Assembly (NCBI GenBank): GCA_025355005.1
Contig: JANXLV010000064.1
Span: forward strand, 1 to 64,000
From: Myxococcales bacterium
GTDB taxonomy: Bacteria; Myxococcota_A; Polyangia; Polyangiales; Polyangiaceae
DNA: 64,000 nucleotides
Direction: 5' to 3'
The notes beneath the pieces are model-generated. The model saw only the letters and a program-made list of their open reading frames with translations, did not search any database and was not told where the DNA came from. Numbering within the stretch: position 1 is the first letter of the stretch; the number at the start of each line of letters is the position of its first letter. This document shows positions 1-9,563 of the stretch, piece after piece. The position numbers and the translations under genes are program-made.

Positions 1-40
1 GCGTCCTTGCGCTTTGGCTCGCGCGAGCTATGCCGTGCGC

Positions 41-499
41 ATGGCGGATTGGCTCGTTTATCAGGAAGGTGGCGCGCATCTCGGACCGTGGCCTGCGGGG
101 GTGATCGCCCAGGGGATTGCGCACGGCCGGCTGCCCGAGGGGATCTTCGTGGCGCTTCCCGGTGGGCCACGATGGCTTCGCGCGATCGACCTGCCTCTGA
201 TCGCCCAGTTGGTGAACGCAGTGGCCGCGAAGCCGTTCGCCGACGGCGCGCCTGCAAAGCCCAACATGTCCGCGTTCGCCGCGACCATGAACCTGAACGA
301 GGATGACCTGGAGCTGTCCGACGTGCACCTCACGACCGCTGCCACGCCCGCCGTCTCCAGTATTCCGCCGCCGCTACCGAACGCGCTCCGCAGCACCATG
401 GTGCTCCCGTCGTCGCCGCCGTTACCGCGGAAGAAGGCGTTCGCGGAGACGGTGGTGCTCGCGAACGGGCCGACCTCCGACATGCTTCGCAGGGTGTAG
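41..499 (+). CDS. GYF-like domain protein
   Basis: A 152-residue protein. Residues 1-60 form a GYF_2-like (DUF4339) module: WLVYQEGG near the start, a G-P-W/V step and an IAQGIAHGRLPE helix. This closely parallels the two modules of the protein at 9141-9563. The rest is Pro/Ser-rich with two short hydrophobic TMVLP/TVVLA motifs and no membrane helix. The ATG at 41 is chosen over an in-frame TTG at 14 because the domain begins right there. GYF-like modules usually bind proline-rich peptides, so a scaffold role is possible, but its partner is unknown. Confidence 0.75.
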   Translation: MADWLVYQEGGAHLGPWPAGVIAQGIAHGRLPEGIFVALPGGPRWLRAIDLPLIAQLVNAVAAKPFADGAPAKPNMSAFAATMNLNEDDLELSDVHLTTAATPAVSSIPPPLPNALRSTMVLPSSPPLPRKKAFAETVVLANGPTSDMLRRV

Positions 500-519
500 A
501 ATACACGCACAGCAGGGCG

Positions 520-2403
520 TCAGTGCTCCTCGAGGCACGCAAGCGAGTCGGCCATGAAGTATGCGGAGACGAGGCCGGCGAGCGTGGAGTCGCCAGCGTC
601 GAAGGAGAGCATGCTCCGCGCGAAGAGCTCCGCGTTGACCATCGTGGGCGCGGAGGGCGTGGAGAACGCGCGGTGTGCATGGCGGACGAAGCCGCGCGCG
701 ATGGCGTCCGGGTCCCTGTTGATGAAGTACTGCGCGAGATCGCTCACCGTCTGCACGTTCTGGTACGGCGCAGCGGGGTTGTTCGTGGAGACGCATGCCT
801 TGCGAGACGTGAGCACCGTCGCCAGGAATGCCTTGTCCACGGGTGTGCTCATGCCCATCGGTGCATCGGCGCGGCCGAATGAAGGCCCCATCGCCGCTGC
901 GACGTCGCTCGCATCCGGCGTGCCCGGGTTGCCGAGCGTCGCGGCATCGAACAGGAGACCGCTCGACGAGAACGGGCGGAACAGCACCTGACCCGCGGCG
1001 GGTCCGCGCAGATGGCACGACTGACACGCGACGCCATCCTGCAGGATCGCGTAGGTGCCGTTGCCGCATTTCAGGTTCGGGAGCTCGTATCGCTTGTCGG
1101 TTGCGTCGATGCAATCCGGCGGAGGAGCCGTGATCGGATCGAGCGCTCCAGCACGCGCGTGAGCGTCGCCGATGAGCGTCATGTACATGCCGGAGAAGCG
1201 ACGCGTGTTGTTCTCGAGCCTGACGAAGCTCTGCGGAAGCAGCTGCAGGTAGCCCAGCGTGGAGAAGAAGCCGAAGCGCGGCGGGATGAGCGGGCACTCC
1301 TTCGTGCCCTGCGTGAGCGAGCAGCCGTAGATCGGCGCAGTGGTCGTGTCTGCCATGACGACGTTCTCGGTGAAGTAACGCGTGTAGGACCAGCCGTCGT
1401 AGTGCGCGAACGCGAGCCTGTAGAGCTCGTTCGCTGCGCTGGGAAATGCGACCTCCGCGCCGCCTTCGAGAGGCGCCGTCGTGGGCGATGCCTGCGCGCC
1501 CGCGTTTCCGATCGCCGTGGTGAGCTTTGCGAGCCCGCTCGTGAGAAACTCCGTCTTCCACTCTGCGGACAGGCGCTTGACCAGTAGCGCGCGCTGCGCC
1601 GTGGTCACCGGTGCCCCGAGGTCGCTCGCGCTCCACGCGGCAAGCTCCGTGGGCGTCGGCGCGCGGTTCAGCGCGGCGCTGGTCAATCGCCGAAGGAACG
1701 TCGACAGCGAAGCGGGGAGGTTGCACTGGAACGTGACCGCTGGACGCGGCAACGCGTTGGGCTTGCGGTGATAGAGGACGTCCGCATCCGCGACCGTGAA
1801 TGGCAGACGACGCTTGAACCAATCCAGCACCGCGATCAGCGCGTTCATCGCATCGGCATCCATGCCACCTTTCGGCATCGGAGCGGGGTAGCCCGCGGCG
1901 CTCGTCTCGTATGCCTTCTTTCGCATCAGCTCGTACGCGACGGTGGTGAACTCCGTGGACTCCAACCATTCGAGGCTGATCGTCTTCGGCATGGGCCACG
2001 ACCCATCCGTCCGGCCAGCCGCGGTCGGCGAATGACAGTTGCCGCAGCGCGACTGCAGCCAACCAATGGCCTGGGCGTCGTCGTAGTAGAGCGGCGCGGG
2101 CCCGCTGGGCGGTGCCACCGGCGTGGGGGCCTGCGAAGACGCGCTTGCGGGCACGGGCATCGTCGGTGTGTCGCCGTGCGACGCGGGCGCGCCGAGCAGG
2201 TTGCCGTCTGTGGGGTCGCCAAGCGCGTCGCAACCAGCGACGACGAGCGCGAAGCACAGTGTGATCGCATCCAGAGCGAGCTCCCCATCACGGCCTCCCG
2301 AAGAGTGGAAGCTGCGCAGCGCGTGCCAGCGAATTTCGCGTCTCTCACGCGTGACAACAGCCGAAAATTCGTGGCCCTGAGCGCGCCGTGGATCGAGGTT
2401 CAT
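520..2403 (-). CDS. Predicted di-haem c-type cytochrome lipoprotein
   Basis: About 627 residues with two CxxCH haem-c motifs: CGNCH shortly after the signal region and CQSCH in the C-terminal third. A lipobox (FALVVAGC) lies about 58 residues in from the chosen ATG, so the protein is probably an exported lipoprotein with covalently bound haem. Between the haem sites is a largely helical region (FLRRLTSAALNRAPTPTE) that loosely recalls DUF1592-type cytochrome-linked proteins; I do not claim membership. The start is unsure: the ATG at 2403 gives an unusually long n-region, the frame stays open to 2475, and no good ribosome site is visible. Role is likely periplasmic electron transfer; the substrate is unknown. 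Confidence 0.75.
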   Translation of the reverse strand: MNLDPRRAQGHEFSAVVTRERREIRWHALRSFHSSGGRDGELALDAITLCFALVVAGCDALGDPTDGNLLGAPASHGDTPTMPVPASASSQAPTPVAPPSGPAPLYYDDAQAIGWLQSRCGNCHSPTAAGRTDGSWPMPKTISLEWLESTEFTTVAYELMRKKAYETSAAGYPAPMPKGGMDADAMNALIAVLDWFKRRLPFTVADADVLYHRKPNALPRPAVTFQCNLPASLSTFLRRLTSAALNRAPTPTELAAWSASDLGAPVTTAQRALLVKRLSAEWKTEFLTSGLAKLTTAIGNAGAQASPTTAPLEGGAEVAFPSAANELYRLAFAHYDGWSYTRYFTENVVMADTTTAPIYGCSLTQGTKECPLIPPRFGFFSTLGYLQLLPQSFVRLENNTRRFSGMYMTLIGDAHARAGALDPITAPPPDCIDATDKRYELPNLKCGNGTYAILQDGVACQSCHLRGPAAGQVLFRPFSSSGLLFDAATLGNPGTPDASDVAAAMGPSFGRADAPMGMSTPVDKAFLATVLTSRKACVSTNNPAAPYQNVQTVSDLAQYFINRDPDAIARGFVRHAHRAFSTPSAPTMVNAELFARSMLSFDAGDSTLAGLVSAYFMADSLACLEEH

Positions 2404-2665
2404 CCACAGCCTGGTTCCAACATTCCGGTCCAGTCGTACGTCGTGGTACTTCAATGACCGTGAAACGGTGGCCATGTGGGACCCGTCGTTCGGGGGCTCT
2501 TGCGATGTTGCTCGTCAGCACGACATCAACAGCGTGGGCATGCCCATGCTCGGAAAGTTCGTGGGCGGCCCACAGCCAATCGCGCACGCGCTCGCCGACG
2601 GCACCTTCTCCTTCGAGCGAGTAGGACTGTCCTCCACCGGCGCACAGGCGTGATAGTTTTCACTC

Positions 2666-4159
2666 GTGAAGGCGCCCTCCGCCGTCCGTGTCGGCGATCT
2701 GATCGACGGCAAATACCGCATCGAAGCGCAGATCGGCGCCGGTGCGATGGCGGTCGTCTATTCCGCGCTCCACACGCAGCTCGACGAGCGCGTCGCGCTG
2801 AAGTTCCTGGATCCGAAGCTCCACGCGAGCGCGGAGGCGAAGGCCCGGTTCGCGCGGGAGGCGAGGGCGTCGTTCTCGCTACGGAGCGAGCACGTCGCGC
2901 GGGTGATGGACGTGGGCGTGACGGCGGGCGGGACGCCATTCATGGTGATGGAGCTGCTCCTCGGAGACACCCTCGAGAAGTACGTGGAGGACAACGGCCA
3001 GCTGCCGGTGAGACTTGCGCTCTCGTTCGCCGTGCAGGCCACGCAGGGGGTGGCGGTCGCGCATGCGAGCGGCATCGTTCACCGTGACATCAAGCCCGAG
3101 AACCTCTTCGTCACGCCGCGCCCGACCGGCGATCCCCTGATTCGCGTGCTCGACTTCGGCATCTCGAAGGAGCTGCTCGGCGAGCGCGAGGGCTCGCTCA
3201 CGGGCACGAACGACCTGATCGGCACGCCGCCGTACATGGCGCCCGAACAGTTCGCGCACGCAAAATCCGCAGATCCGCGCGCCGACGTCTGGTCACTCGG
3301 GATCTTGCTCTACTGGCTGCTCACCGGGACCACGCCATTCGACGCGCCCACGCCGATGGGCATCATGAGCGCGATCCTCACGCGAAAGCCGACTGGCGCG
3401 TCGCTCGTGAACCCAAGCGTGACCCGCGCCATCGACGACGTGATCCTGCGGTGCATCACGCGGGATCGTGCCGGCCGGTTCGACGACGCGACCGCGCTCC
3501 TGCGTGCGCTCGAGCCGCACCTCTTGCAAGCGCGCATCGCGGAGGACCGCGAGGAGCCGGCGTCGCGGCCGCCGACCGCGGAGGAGATACAGGCCCTGGA
3601 AGACGCACCGACGTATGCCGACTCCCGCCCGCCGGTGACGGCGCGCAGCGGGACGATCGAGGTCCCGGAGGAGTACCCGGTGTCGAGTCGCGACGTGATC
3701 TCGGTCGGGCCTGTGTCAGGGAAGACCGCGGTGATGGTGCTGCCGCAGCGTGTGTCCGCGCCGCCACCAGAGATGCCGAGGGCGTCGGCGCCGCCGCACG
3801 CACCCACATTCGATCGGACGTATCCCCTCTCGCAGCATGGGGCATTGCAGCTAGCGGCGAACGCGCTCCGAGCATCGGCTCCCCCGCCAGCGCCCACGCC
3901 CTCTCATATGCCACGCGACTCGCATATGCCACGCGACTCGCAATGGTCGGACGTGTCGCAGGTGTCGCACGTGTCGCAGGTGTCGCGGGTGTCGATGCAG
4001 CCGCCGCAGCTATCGAAGCCGAGCGACGGTGCCCGCGAGCAACGCACCTTGATCCTCACCGCGGCGATCGTGTTCGCTGTGGTCGCGCTCGGTGGGATCG
4101 CGACGCTGGCCATCCGCGGGTGCGCGCAGCCGCGTGGTACCGAACCAGTCGGCAAGTGA
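2666..4159 (+). CDS. Hanks-type Ser/Thr protein kinase, membrane-anchored
   Basis: 497 residues with a full protein kinase domain: glycine loop GAGAMA (24-29), ATP-binding Lys46, catalytic HRDIKPEN (D141), DFG (163-165) and APE (192-194). A long Pro/Ala/Ser-rich linker follows, holding short tandem repeats, and then one membrane helix at about residues 463-487. This is a cytoplasmic kinase with a C-terminal anchor and almost no extracytoplasmic domain, so it is unlikely to sense ligands outside by itself. The GTG at 2666 is the start just before the domain. It is convergent with the membrane-fused aminopropyltransferase-like gene at 4179. Confidence 0.93.
   Translation: MKAPSAVRVGDLIDGKYRIEAQIGAGAMAVVYSALHTQLDERVALKFLDPKLHASAEAKARFAREARASFSLRSEHVARVMDVGVTAGGTPFMVMELLLGDTLEKYVEDNGQLPVRLALSFAVQATQGVAVAHASGIVHRDIKPENLFVTPRPTGDPLIRVLDFGISKELLGEREGSLTGTNDLIGTPPYMAPEQFAHAKSADPRADVWSLGILLYWLLTGTTPFDAPTPMGIMSAILTRKPTGASLVNPSVTRAIDDVILRCITRDRAGRFDDATALLRALEPHLLQARIAEDREEPASRPPTAEEIQALEDAPTYADSRPPVTARSGTIEVPEEYPVSSRDVISVGPVSGKTAVMVLPQRVSAPPPEMPRASAPPHAPTFDRTYPLSQHGALQLAANALRASAPPPAPTPSHMPRDSHMPRDSQWSDVSQVSHVSQVSRVSMQPPQLSKPSDGAREQRTLILTAAIVFAVVALGGIATLAIRGCAQPRGTEPVGK
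3905..3997 (+). repeat. Tandem repeats in the kinase linker
   Basis: Two exact copies of an 18-base unit (3905-3922 and 3923-3940), then five 9-base units of the form gtgtcgcag (3953-3997). They encode HMPRDS repeats and an SQVSHVSQVSRVS stretch just before the membrane helix. Both units are multiples of three, so copy number can change without breaking the frame and would only alter linker length. Confidence 0.85.
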
Positions 4160-4178
4160 GGCGCGTCGTCGTCGGTGC

Positions 4179-6803
4179 TCAGCGGAACGGGAACATGCAG
4201 TCGTACTCGAGGCGCGAGAGATAGTCGGTATACGCGTTCGGGCCGCCGATACGTACTGCGTCGTCGACTCCCGCGCGCGCATCGGCATCTCGCGCGAAGC
4301 GGTAAGCGTCCGCGGCGCGGACCAGCGAGAAGCTTGCGTCCTGATAGTGCGTCAGCCGAACGTCGAGCTCGGGGGATGCGGTGTCGCGGAGGAGCGCGTG
4401 CGGGTGCGTGCGAGCGGCGAGCAGGCCGTCGATCGAGAGCGGGGGGCGCGCGCGGAGCAGCGGATACTCGACCGCTGGAAGATCGTCGGTGACGGGCGCG
4501 GCGCTGCTCGCCCATTGCCGGAGCTCTGCGCGGCCGCTGACCAGCGTCGCGAGCATCGCCTCGGGAGAGTCGAAGCCGACGACGTGGAGGTGCGCGGCGA
4601 CGTCTGGTGATTGCGCGCGGAGACGAGCAAGCTCGAGGTCGATCGCGATGGGCTCGTTGGACGCGAGCAGGACGGCCTCATGGCGCGCCGGGATGAACAG
4701 GAACACCTCGCGGAAGACGTCGGTCATGGCGCGCACGAGCATGCGATTCTGCACGTCGGACTGCTCGTCGAGCGGGATCCACTGCGTGAGGAGGCCTCTC
4801 GGCGCGAGCCGCGACAAGGCGAGCTCATAGAACTCGCGCGTGTAGAGGCTGACCGTGCCTGCGGTGATGGGCGGCGGAGGCTCGAACGAGATCACGTCGT
4901 AGCGATCGTGCGTGGTGAGGAGGTGGTGCCTGCCGTCATCCACGGTCAGGTGCACCTTCGGCGAGAGCTGCACGTCGTGATTCACGTCACGGAAGAGCGG
5001 CGCGGAGTCCAGGACGTCGCGGTTCAGATCCACGACAGTGAGCGACGCGAGGTCGGGATACTGGGCGAACGTGCCAGCCGTGGTTCCGGTGCCGAAGCAG
5101 ACGACCAGCGCGCTGCGCGGAGCGGGATGCGCAAGCATCGGAAGGCTGGCGAGCGTGGTCATGTAACGACGGCCCGTGAGCGCCGTGGTCGCGTACGACA
5201 TCGAGCCGAAGCGGAGCTGGCGATGATGCCACGGCACCTCCGCGCATCGCTCGGGGCAGGTCACGTTGCTGCCGGGGGCCTTGCACGCGGACTCGTAGGT
5301 GTACTCGATGACGGCGAGGAGCCCGTCCCTGCCGTCCACGACGCGGAGGGGCTTGCCCGCGAACATGTCCGTGTAGCGCGAGACGAGCCAGTCCGACGGC
5401 AGCATGAAGGCGACGCCCACGAAGACCAGCGTGGCGAGGAGCACCCTGACGCGCTCTCTCCTCGTCGCGCTGGCGTCCATCCGCGCGACGAGCGCCGCTA
5501 CCGCAAGGCTCAGCGCCGAGAGCGCGAAGAAGCAGCGCTGCGTCCCCAGCCATGGCAAGAGAACGAAGCCCACGCCGAGCGAGCCGAGGATCCCGCCCAC
5601 GGTGTTGACCGAGTACAAGAGACCGACGTTCGCGCCGACGCGCTCGACCCGACGCGTGGTGAGCTGCACGACGCAGGGGAAGACCACGCCGATGATCGTC
5701 GCGGGCACGAGCATCACCAGCGACGCGTGCGCCAGGATCCCGAGCACTCCCGCGCGTTCGAGCGCGAGCTGGAGCGGCTGCGATTGCCCCAGGATCGTCA
5801 TCGACAGGAGCCCGACGAACGCGAGCAGCAGCTGCGACGACGCGAAGACCAGCAGATCGCGCCCGAGCTTGCCCAGCCACACCGCGTAGACCACCGCGCC
5901 CAGCACGAGGCCGAGAAGGAACACCACGAGCAACGCCGAGAACGCGTATGCGGTGGATGGAAGGAAGAGGCCGAGCCCGCGAAACCAGAGCATTTCGTAG
6001 GAGATCGAGACAAACCCAGAGACACCGAACGCAAGCACGAGCCATCGGTCCGAGGTCGAGGCCGAGGTCGAGGTCGAAGTCGAGGTCGTCGTCGAAGTCG
6101 AGGTCGAAGTCGAGGTCGAGGTCGAAGTCGAAGCTCGGCTCAGTGCGAGCGCCGCTGCCGCCACCGCGAGATTCGTTGCGCTTGCGAGGATCGCCGTGAA
6201 CAGGAGGCCGTGTGCGCCGACTAACCAGAAGCCCGCGAGCGCGCAGCCGAGCACGGCGCCGAGGGTGTTCGTGCCGTAGAGAAAGCCGAAGTGTCGGCCG
6301 ACCGCGGTCTGATCGCGCGCCACGAAGCGGGTGAGCATCGGCAGCGTCGCGCCCATCGCGATCGTGGGAGGCAGGAGGAGCGCGAACGTCAACACGACGC
6401 GCGTGGTCTCCGAGCCGCCGCCTGGCGCTCCGAGCGCCTCTCCCAGGCCTTCGAGCCGACGAAGGACGAGCGTGAGGACCATGGCGAGGACGCCCGTCAG
6501 CGCCTCGAGCGCGGCGTAGGTGCGCAGTGGGCTCTTCGCGCGCGAAGCGAGGCGACCGCCGAGAATGCTGCCGAGCGCAAGGCCCGAGAGAAAGGAGCTC
6601 ACCACCACACTGGCCGCGAACATGGTGTGCCCGATGACCAGCGTGAGCTGGCGCATCCACACGACCTCGTAGACGAGCCCGCTGGTCCCCGATGCGAGGA
6701 ACAAAAGGACGACGCCCACATCGTGGAGGCCGAAACGGCCGCGCTGGGTCAAGGGCGAGCCTGTCCTTCTTGCACGATCGCTAGATACCGCAGTGTCGCT
6801 CAT
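4179..6803 (-). CDS. Fused MFS-like membrane / spermidine synthase-like protein (copy A)
   Basis: 874 residues. The first 500 or so form many membrane helices of the MFS-like type found in bacterial fused spermidine-synthase proteins (start SGLVYEVVWMRQLTLVIGHT). The C-terminal part is a Rossmann methyltransferase/SpeE-like domain: VVCFGTGTTAGTF nucleotide loop, DLNRDVLDSA, DDGRHHLL and ISFEPPPPITAG. Where SpeE normally has an acidic pair near the active site this copy has E-P-P-P-P, a common variant in fused proteins, so polyamine synthesis is not certain. The ATG at 6803 begins the first helix. A homologue lies 40 bases upstream on the same strand. Confidence 0.88.
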   Translation of the reverse strand: MSDTAVSSDRARRTGSPLTQRGRFGLHDVGVVLLFLASGTSGLVYEVVWMRQLTLVIGHTMFAASVVVSSFLSGLALGSILGGRLASRAKSPLRTYAALEALTGVLAMVLTLVLRRLEGLGEALGAPGGGSETTRVVLTFALLLPPTIAMGATLPMLTRFVARDQTAVGRHFGFLYGTNTLGAVLGCALAGFWLVGAHGLLFTAILASATNLAVAAAALALSRASTSTSTSTSTSTSTTTSTSTSTSASTSDRWLVLAFGVSGFVSISYEMLWFRGLGLFLPSTAYAFSALLVVFLLGLVLGAVVYAVWLGKLGRDLLVFASSQLLLAFVGLLSMTILGQSQPLQLALERAGVLGILAHASLVMLVPATIIGVVFPCVVQLTTRRVERVGANVGLLYSVNTVGGILGSLGVGFVLLPWLGTQRCFFALSALSLAVAALVARMDASATRRERVRVLLATLVFVGVAFMLPSDWLVSRYTDMFAGKPLRVVDGRDGLLAVIEYTYESACKAPGSNVTCPERCAEVPWHHRQLRFGSMSYATTALTGRRYMTTLASLPMLAHPAPRSALVVCFGTGTTAGTFAQYPDLASLTVVDLNRDVLDSAPLFRDVNHDVQLSPKVHLTVDDGRHHLLTTHDRYDVISFEPPPPITAGTVSLYTREFYELALSRLAPRGLLTQWIPLDEQSDVQNRMLVRAMTDVFREVFLFIPARHEAVLLASNEPIAIDLELARLRAQSPDVAAHLHVVGFDSPEAMLATLVSGRAELRQWASSAAPVTDDLPAVEYPLLRARPPLSIDGLLAARTHPHALLRDTASPELDVRLTHYQDASFSLVRAADAYRFARDADARAGVDDAVRIGGPNAYTDYLSRLEYDCMFPFR
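6051..6133 (-). repeat. Hexanucleotide microsatellite encoding Ser-Thr repeats
   Basis: About fourteen imperfect copies of gaggtc/gaagtc within copy A of the membrane-aminopropyltransferase gene. They encode a Ser-Thr run at about residues 223-251, placed in the loop between the two halves of the membrane domain. The unit is six bases, so slippage keeps the frame. Confidence 0.88.
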
Positions 6804-6843
6804 CAAACAATCGCGTGCGCAGCTCCCACGGCCGTGACATCCG

Positions 6844-9000
6844 TCACCGGAGCAGGCGGATCGGGCTTGAAAAATCATCGGTCCACAGCTCGGTCGAGGG
6901 GACGATCGGCGTGAAGTCCGGCGGAGGGTCTTCTCCGATCCACACCCACTGCGCCGCGCTCTGACGTCCGACCGCGGGCTGTGTTCCGAGGAACGCGGAC
7001 GCGCCGATCTCCTTCGCGAGACGGGCGACCATGCCGTCGAGCGCGAAGTAGCGATTGGAGATGTGGACGAGGAGGACGCCACCGGCGCGCAGCTTCGCGC
7101 GGTAGAGCACGAACGCCTCCCGCGTGAGCAGGTGCACCGGGATCGCGTCGGACGAGAACGCGTCGAGCGCAAGCAGATCATACGAGGCGTCGGGGACCTC
7201 GGCCAGCAGGCGCCGCGCGTCACCCAGGCGAATGTCGACCTTCGTCCGCGCTCTCGCCTCCGTCACGAAGGGGAACAGCCTCGGGCTCTCGGCGATGGCG
7301 ATGATGTCCGGGTCGATCTCGAACACGGTCACGGGCTCGCCCGACCTCACGTACGTGAGCATCGTACCAACGCCAAGGCCCACGAAGCCGTACGAGAGCG
7401 AAGTCGGGCTCCTCGACTGCATCTTCTGGAACGCCGCGCCGACCGCCCCCGCGCGCGCGTAGTAGGTCCACGGCTCCTCCGGATGCGCGAGGTCGACGAT
7501 GCCATGCAGCGTGGCGCCGTGGCCGAGGCGCCTTGTCTCTCCATCCTCCGACACGACGAGGGTGCCGTAGTAGTTCCGCGTTCGGAGGAGCACGCTCCCG
7601 TCCACCGTGAGCCATCGCGCGGGCGCCATGAGGCCAAGCAGGCACAGCGAGAACCGCAGCGGGGCCGCGCGAGATGCGTAGATCACGAGCGAGAGCGCGC
7701 CGAGGCACGCGATGAGCGGCGCCTTCGAAGGCAGGTGCAGCGCGCCGTACATGATGGCCGTGGTAGAAGCCGCGAGCGCGAGGTCGAGCCAGAGCCGCGA
7801 GCGACGCGGCGACGGCCCATTCGCAGCGCCTTCCGCGTGGCTGCGCGCGCCGACGACCACCATCGCGAAGAAGAGCAGCGGGAACTCCGCGTTGAACCGG
7901 AACAGGTGCGGCGCAAGCAGGCCCACGAATGCTCCGCCCAGCGCACCGCCCAGCGACACGAAGAGATAGAACACGGCGAGCTGCCGCGGGGGCGGCCGGA
8001 GATCCCAGAGCCTTCGGTGCGCGAGGTATCCGCCCACGAACAGGAACGCGAACAGCGCGACCGCGGTCCACCACGAGAACAGCGTCGTCCAGGGAACGAG
8101 CACCACACAAGTGAGCACGGAGACGAAGGGAAAATACCGCCGCAACACGCCGTCGAACGGGGCGCGCTCACGGAACGCAAGCACGAACGTGAGCAGGTAG
8201 ATGCCGAGCGGGATCGTCCAGAGCAGCGGGATGCTTCCCACGTCGGAGACGAGCACGTTGGTGAACGCGGAGAGCAACGCCGACGGCAGGAACGCATACG
8301 CGCACCAGCGCACCCAGGTCTTCGCGGGGAGACGCGCTTCGGGGACCGCAGAGGAGGAAGTTTGCAGCGGCTGCACTTGCCTCTTCAGGCTCTTCCACGT
8401 CGAGCGCGCGGCGATGGCAACGAGGACGCTGGTCGCGAGATAGCTGATGGACCAGAGCAGCATGAGCGCGCGCAGGCCGATGAAGGGCTCGAGCGCGAGC
8501 GGAAAGAGGAACAGCGCGAGCATGCTGCCCAGATTCGACGACGAGTAGAGGCCATACACGTCACGGGTGGACGTGGCGGCGGGCGTTTTTACCTTGTCGG
8601 CCCAGCTCTGGAGGAGCGAGGCGTTCGCGGCGAGGACCACGAACGGAGCGCCGATCGCGCGGATCAGGAGCCACAGGGTGGCGACCTCCGGCACGCCGAC
8701 GCTGAACGAGCGAGCGATGGTGAATGGAAACGAGAGCGCGCCCACGACGCAGATCGCGATGGGCTGCGCGATGAGCTGCCATTCCAGCTTGACCCGCCCG
8801 AGCAGGAACGCGCCGAAGTAGCCGAGCAACAGCGCCGTCTGGAAGAACACGAGCGACACCAGCCACACGGACGCGCCGCCGCCCATGATGGGCAGGAGTG
8901 CTTTGCCCATGAGCGGCTCGACGAGAAAGAGCGTGAACGCGCTCGTGCCGATCGCCAGGCCGAATGCGACGCGGGCTGTTCGAGGGCTCTCTCGCGTCAT
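6844..9000 (-). CDS. Fused membrane / spermidine synthase-like protein (copy B)
   Basis: 718 residues. The N-terminal two thirds are hydrophobic with about a dozen or more predicted helices (FTLFLVEPLMGKALLPIMGG is a family hallmark). The C-terminal domain is SpeE-like: LGVGTMLTYV, VFEIDPDIIAIA, GDARRLL and LDAFSSDAIPVHLLTREA. It keeps the Asp-containing active-site strand that copy A has changed. The ATG at 9000 is chosen because the first helix follows at once. Copy A starts 40 bases downstream, so the two are probably cotranscribed. Proteins of this type may modify or move polyamines or related small molecules; this is inference. Confidence 0.88.
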   Translation of the reverse strand: MTRESPRTARVAFGLAIGTSAFTLFLVEPLMGKALLPIMGGGASVWLVSLVFFQTALLLGYFGAFLLGRVKLEWQLIAQPIAICVVGALSFPFTIARSFSVGVPEVATLWLLIRAIGAPFVVLAANASLLQSWADKVKTPAATSTRDVYGLYSSSNLGSMLALFLFPLALEPFIGLRALMLLWSISYLATSVLVAIAARSTWKSLKRQVQPLQTSSSAVPEARLPAKTWVRWCAYAFLPSALLSAFTNVLVSDVGSIPLLWTIPLGIYLLTFVLAFRERAPFDGVLRRYFPFVSVLTCVVLVPWTTLFSWWTAVALFAFLFVGGYLAHRRLWDLRPPPRQLAVFYLFVSLGGALGGAFVGLLAPHLFRFNAEFPLLFFAMVVVGARSHAEGAANGPSPRRSRLWLDLALAASTTAIMYGALHLPSKAPLIACLGALSLVIYASRAAPLRFSLCLLGLMAPARWLTVDGSVLLRTRNYYGTLVVSEDGETRRLGHGATLHGIVDLAHPEEPWTYYARAGAVGAAFQKMQSRSPTSLSYGFVGLGVGTMLTYVRSGEPVTVFEIDPDIIAIAESPRLFPFVTEARARTKVDIRLGDARRLLAEVPDASYDLLALDAFSSDAIPVHLLTREAFVLYRAKLRAGGVLLVHISNRYFALDGMVARLAKEIGASAFLGTQPAVGRQSAAQWVWIGEDPPPDFTPIVPSTELWTDDFSSPIRLLR

Positions 9001-9140
9001 GCGCCTGCCGGATGATACGCGATAAAGCGGCGATCTGCGGGCGGTCAGACCCGTCTCGCACCCACGAATTTCCAGCCGATCCGCGGCGTGCGCACGATTC
9101 GGGTTGCGGACTTCGCTTCTTGGGTAAGAATCGGCACGCG

Positions 9141-9563
9141 ATGACGGCGGACTGGCATGTCTGGGTGGAGGGGGCGGAGCCCGTGGGCCCGGTGACCGCC
9201 GAGTTGATCGCGCGCGGTCTCCGTGCCGGCAAGGTCCCGAGCGACGCGCGTGTGCGCCAGGGCGACGATCCGTTCTGGTCCGACCTGCTCGACGCGCACG
9301 AGATCGTCGCAGCACTCAAGGCCGTGAGCGTAGAGAGCGAGCCGCCGCCGCCGTCGTCCATGACGCCAAACTTGCTCGCGCAGCGGTACCTCGTCTGGGT
9401 GGAAGGCTCGGAGCTGGTAGGGCCCGTCTCCGCGGATCAGATCGCACGCGGCATCCGCGCGGGCAGGGTTCCCACGCATGCGAGCCTGCAGCGTGAGGGC
9501 GATCACTTCGCCTACGACATCCTCGACGAGCCCGAAGTTATCGCCGCACTGAAGCAGCTCTGA
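9141..9563 (+). CDS. Tandem GYF-like domain protein
   Basis: 140 residues made almost wholly of two similar modules of about 58 residues. The first begins WHVWVEGAEPVGPVTAELIA and the second YLVWVEGSELVGPVSADQIA; each ends in an I-x-A-L-K helix. The protein at 41-499 has one module of the same type. With no signal peptide or membrane helix it is probably cytoplasmic, and two modules could bind two proline-rich ligands at once. The kinases of this window have proline-rich tails and are conceivable partners, but nothing here shows that. Divergent from copy B of the aminopropyltransferase-like genes. Confidence 0.82.
   Translation: MTADWHVWVEGAEPVGPVTAELIARGLRAGKVPSDARVRQGDDPFWSDLLDAHEIVAALKAVSVESEPPPPSSMTPNLLAQRYLVWVEGSELVGPVSADQIARGIRAGRVPTHASLQREGDHFAYDILDEPEVIAALKQL

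Noticed and set aside
422-2257. Second long minus-strand frame over the di-haem lipoprotein gene
   Set aside because: Its product is Arg/His/Ala-rich and has no haem motif or lipobox, unlike the frame kept.
6051-6133. Repeat array considered as CRISPR-like
   Set aside because: Six-base units without spacers inside a coding frame; no cas genes in the window.
4611-6224. Long plus-strand open frame opposite the fused MFS/spermidine-synthase gene
   Set aside because: Arg/Glu-rich product with no motif; it is the antisense shadow of a well-supported membrane protein. The same holds for 7063-9015 and 34269-33433.
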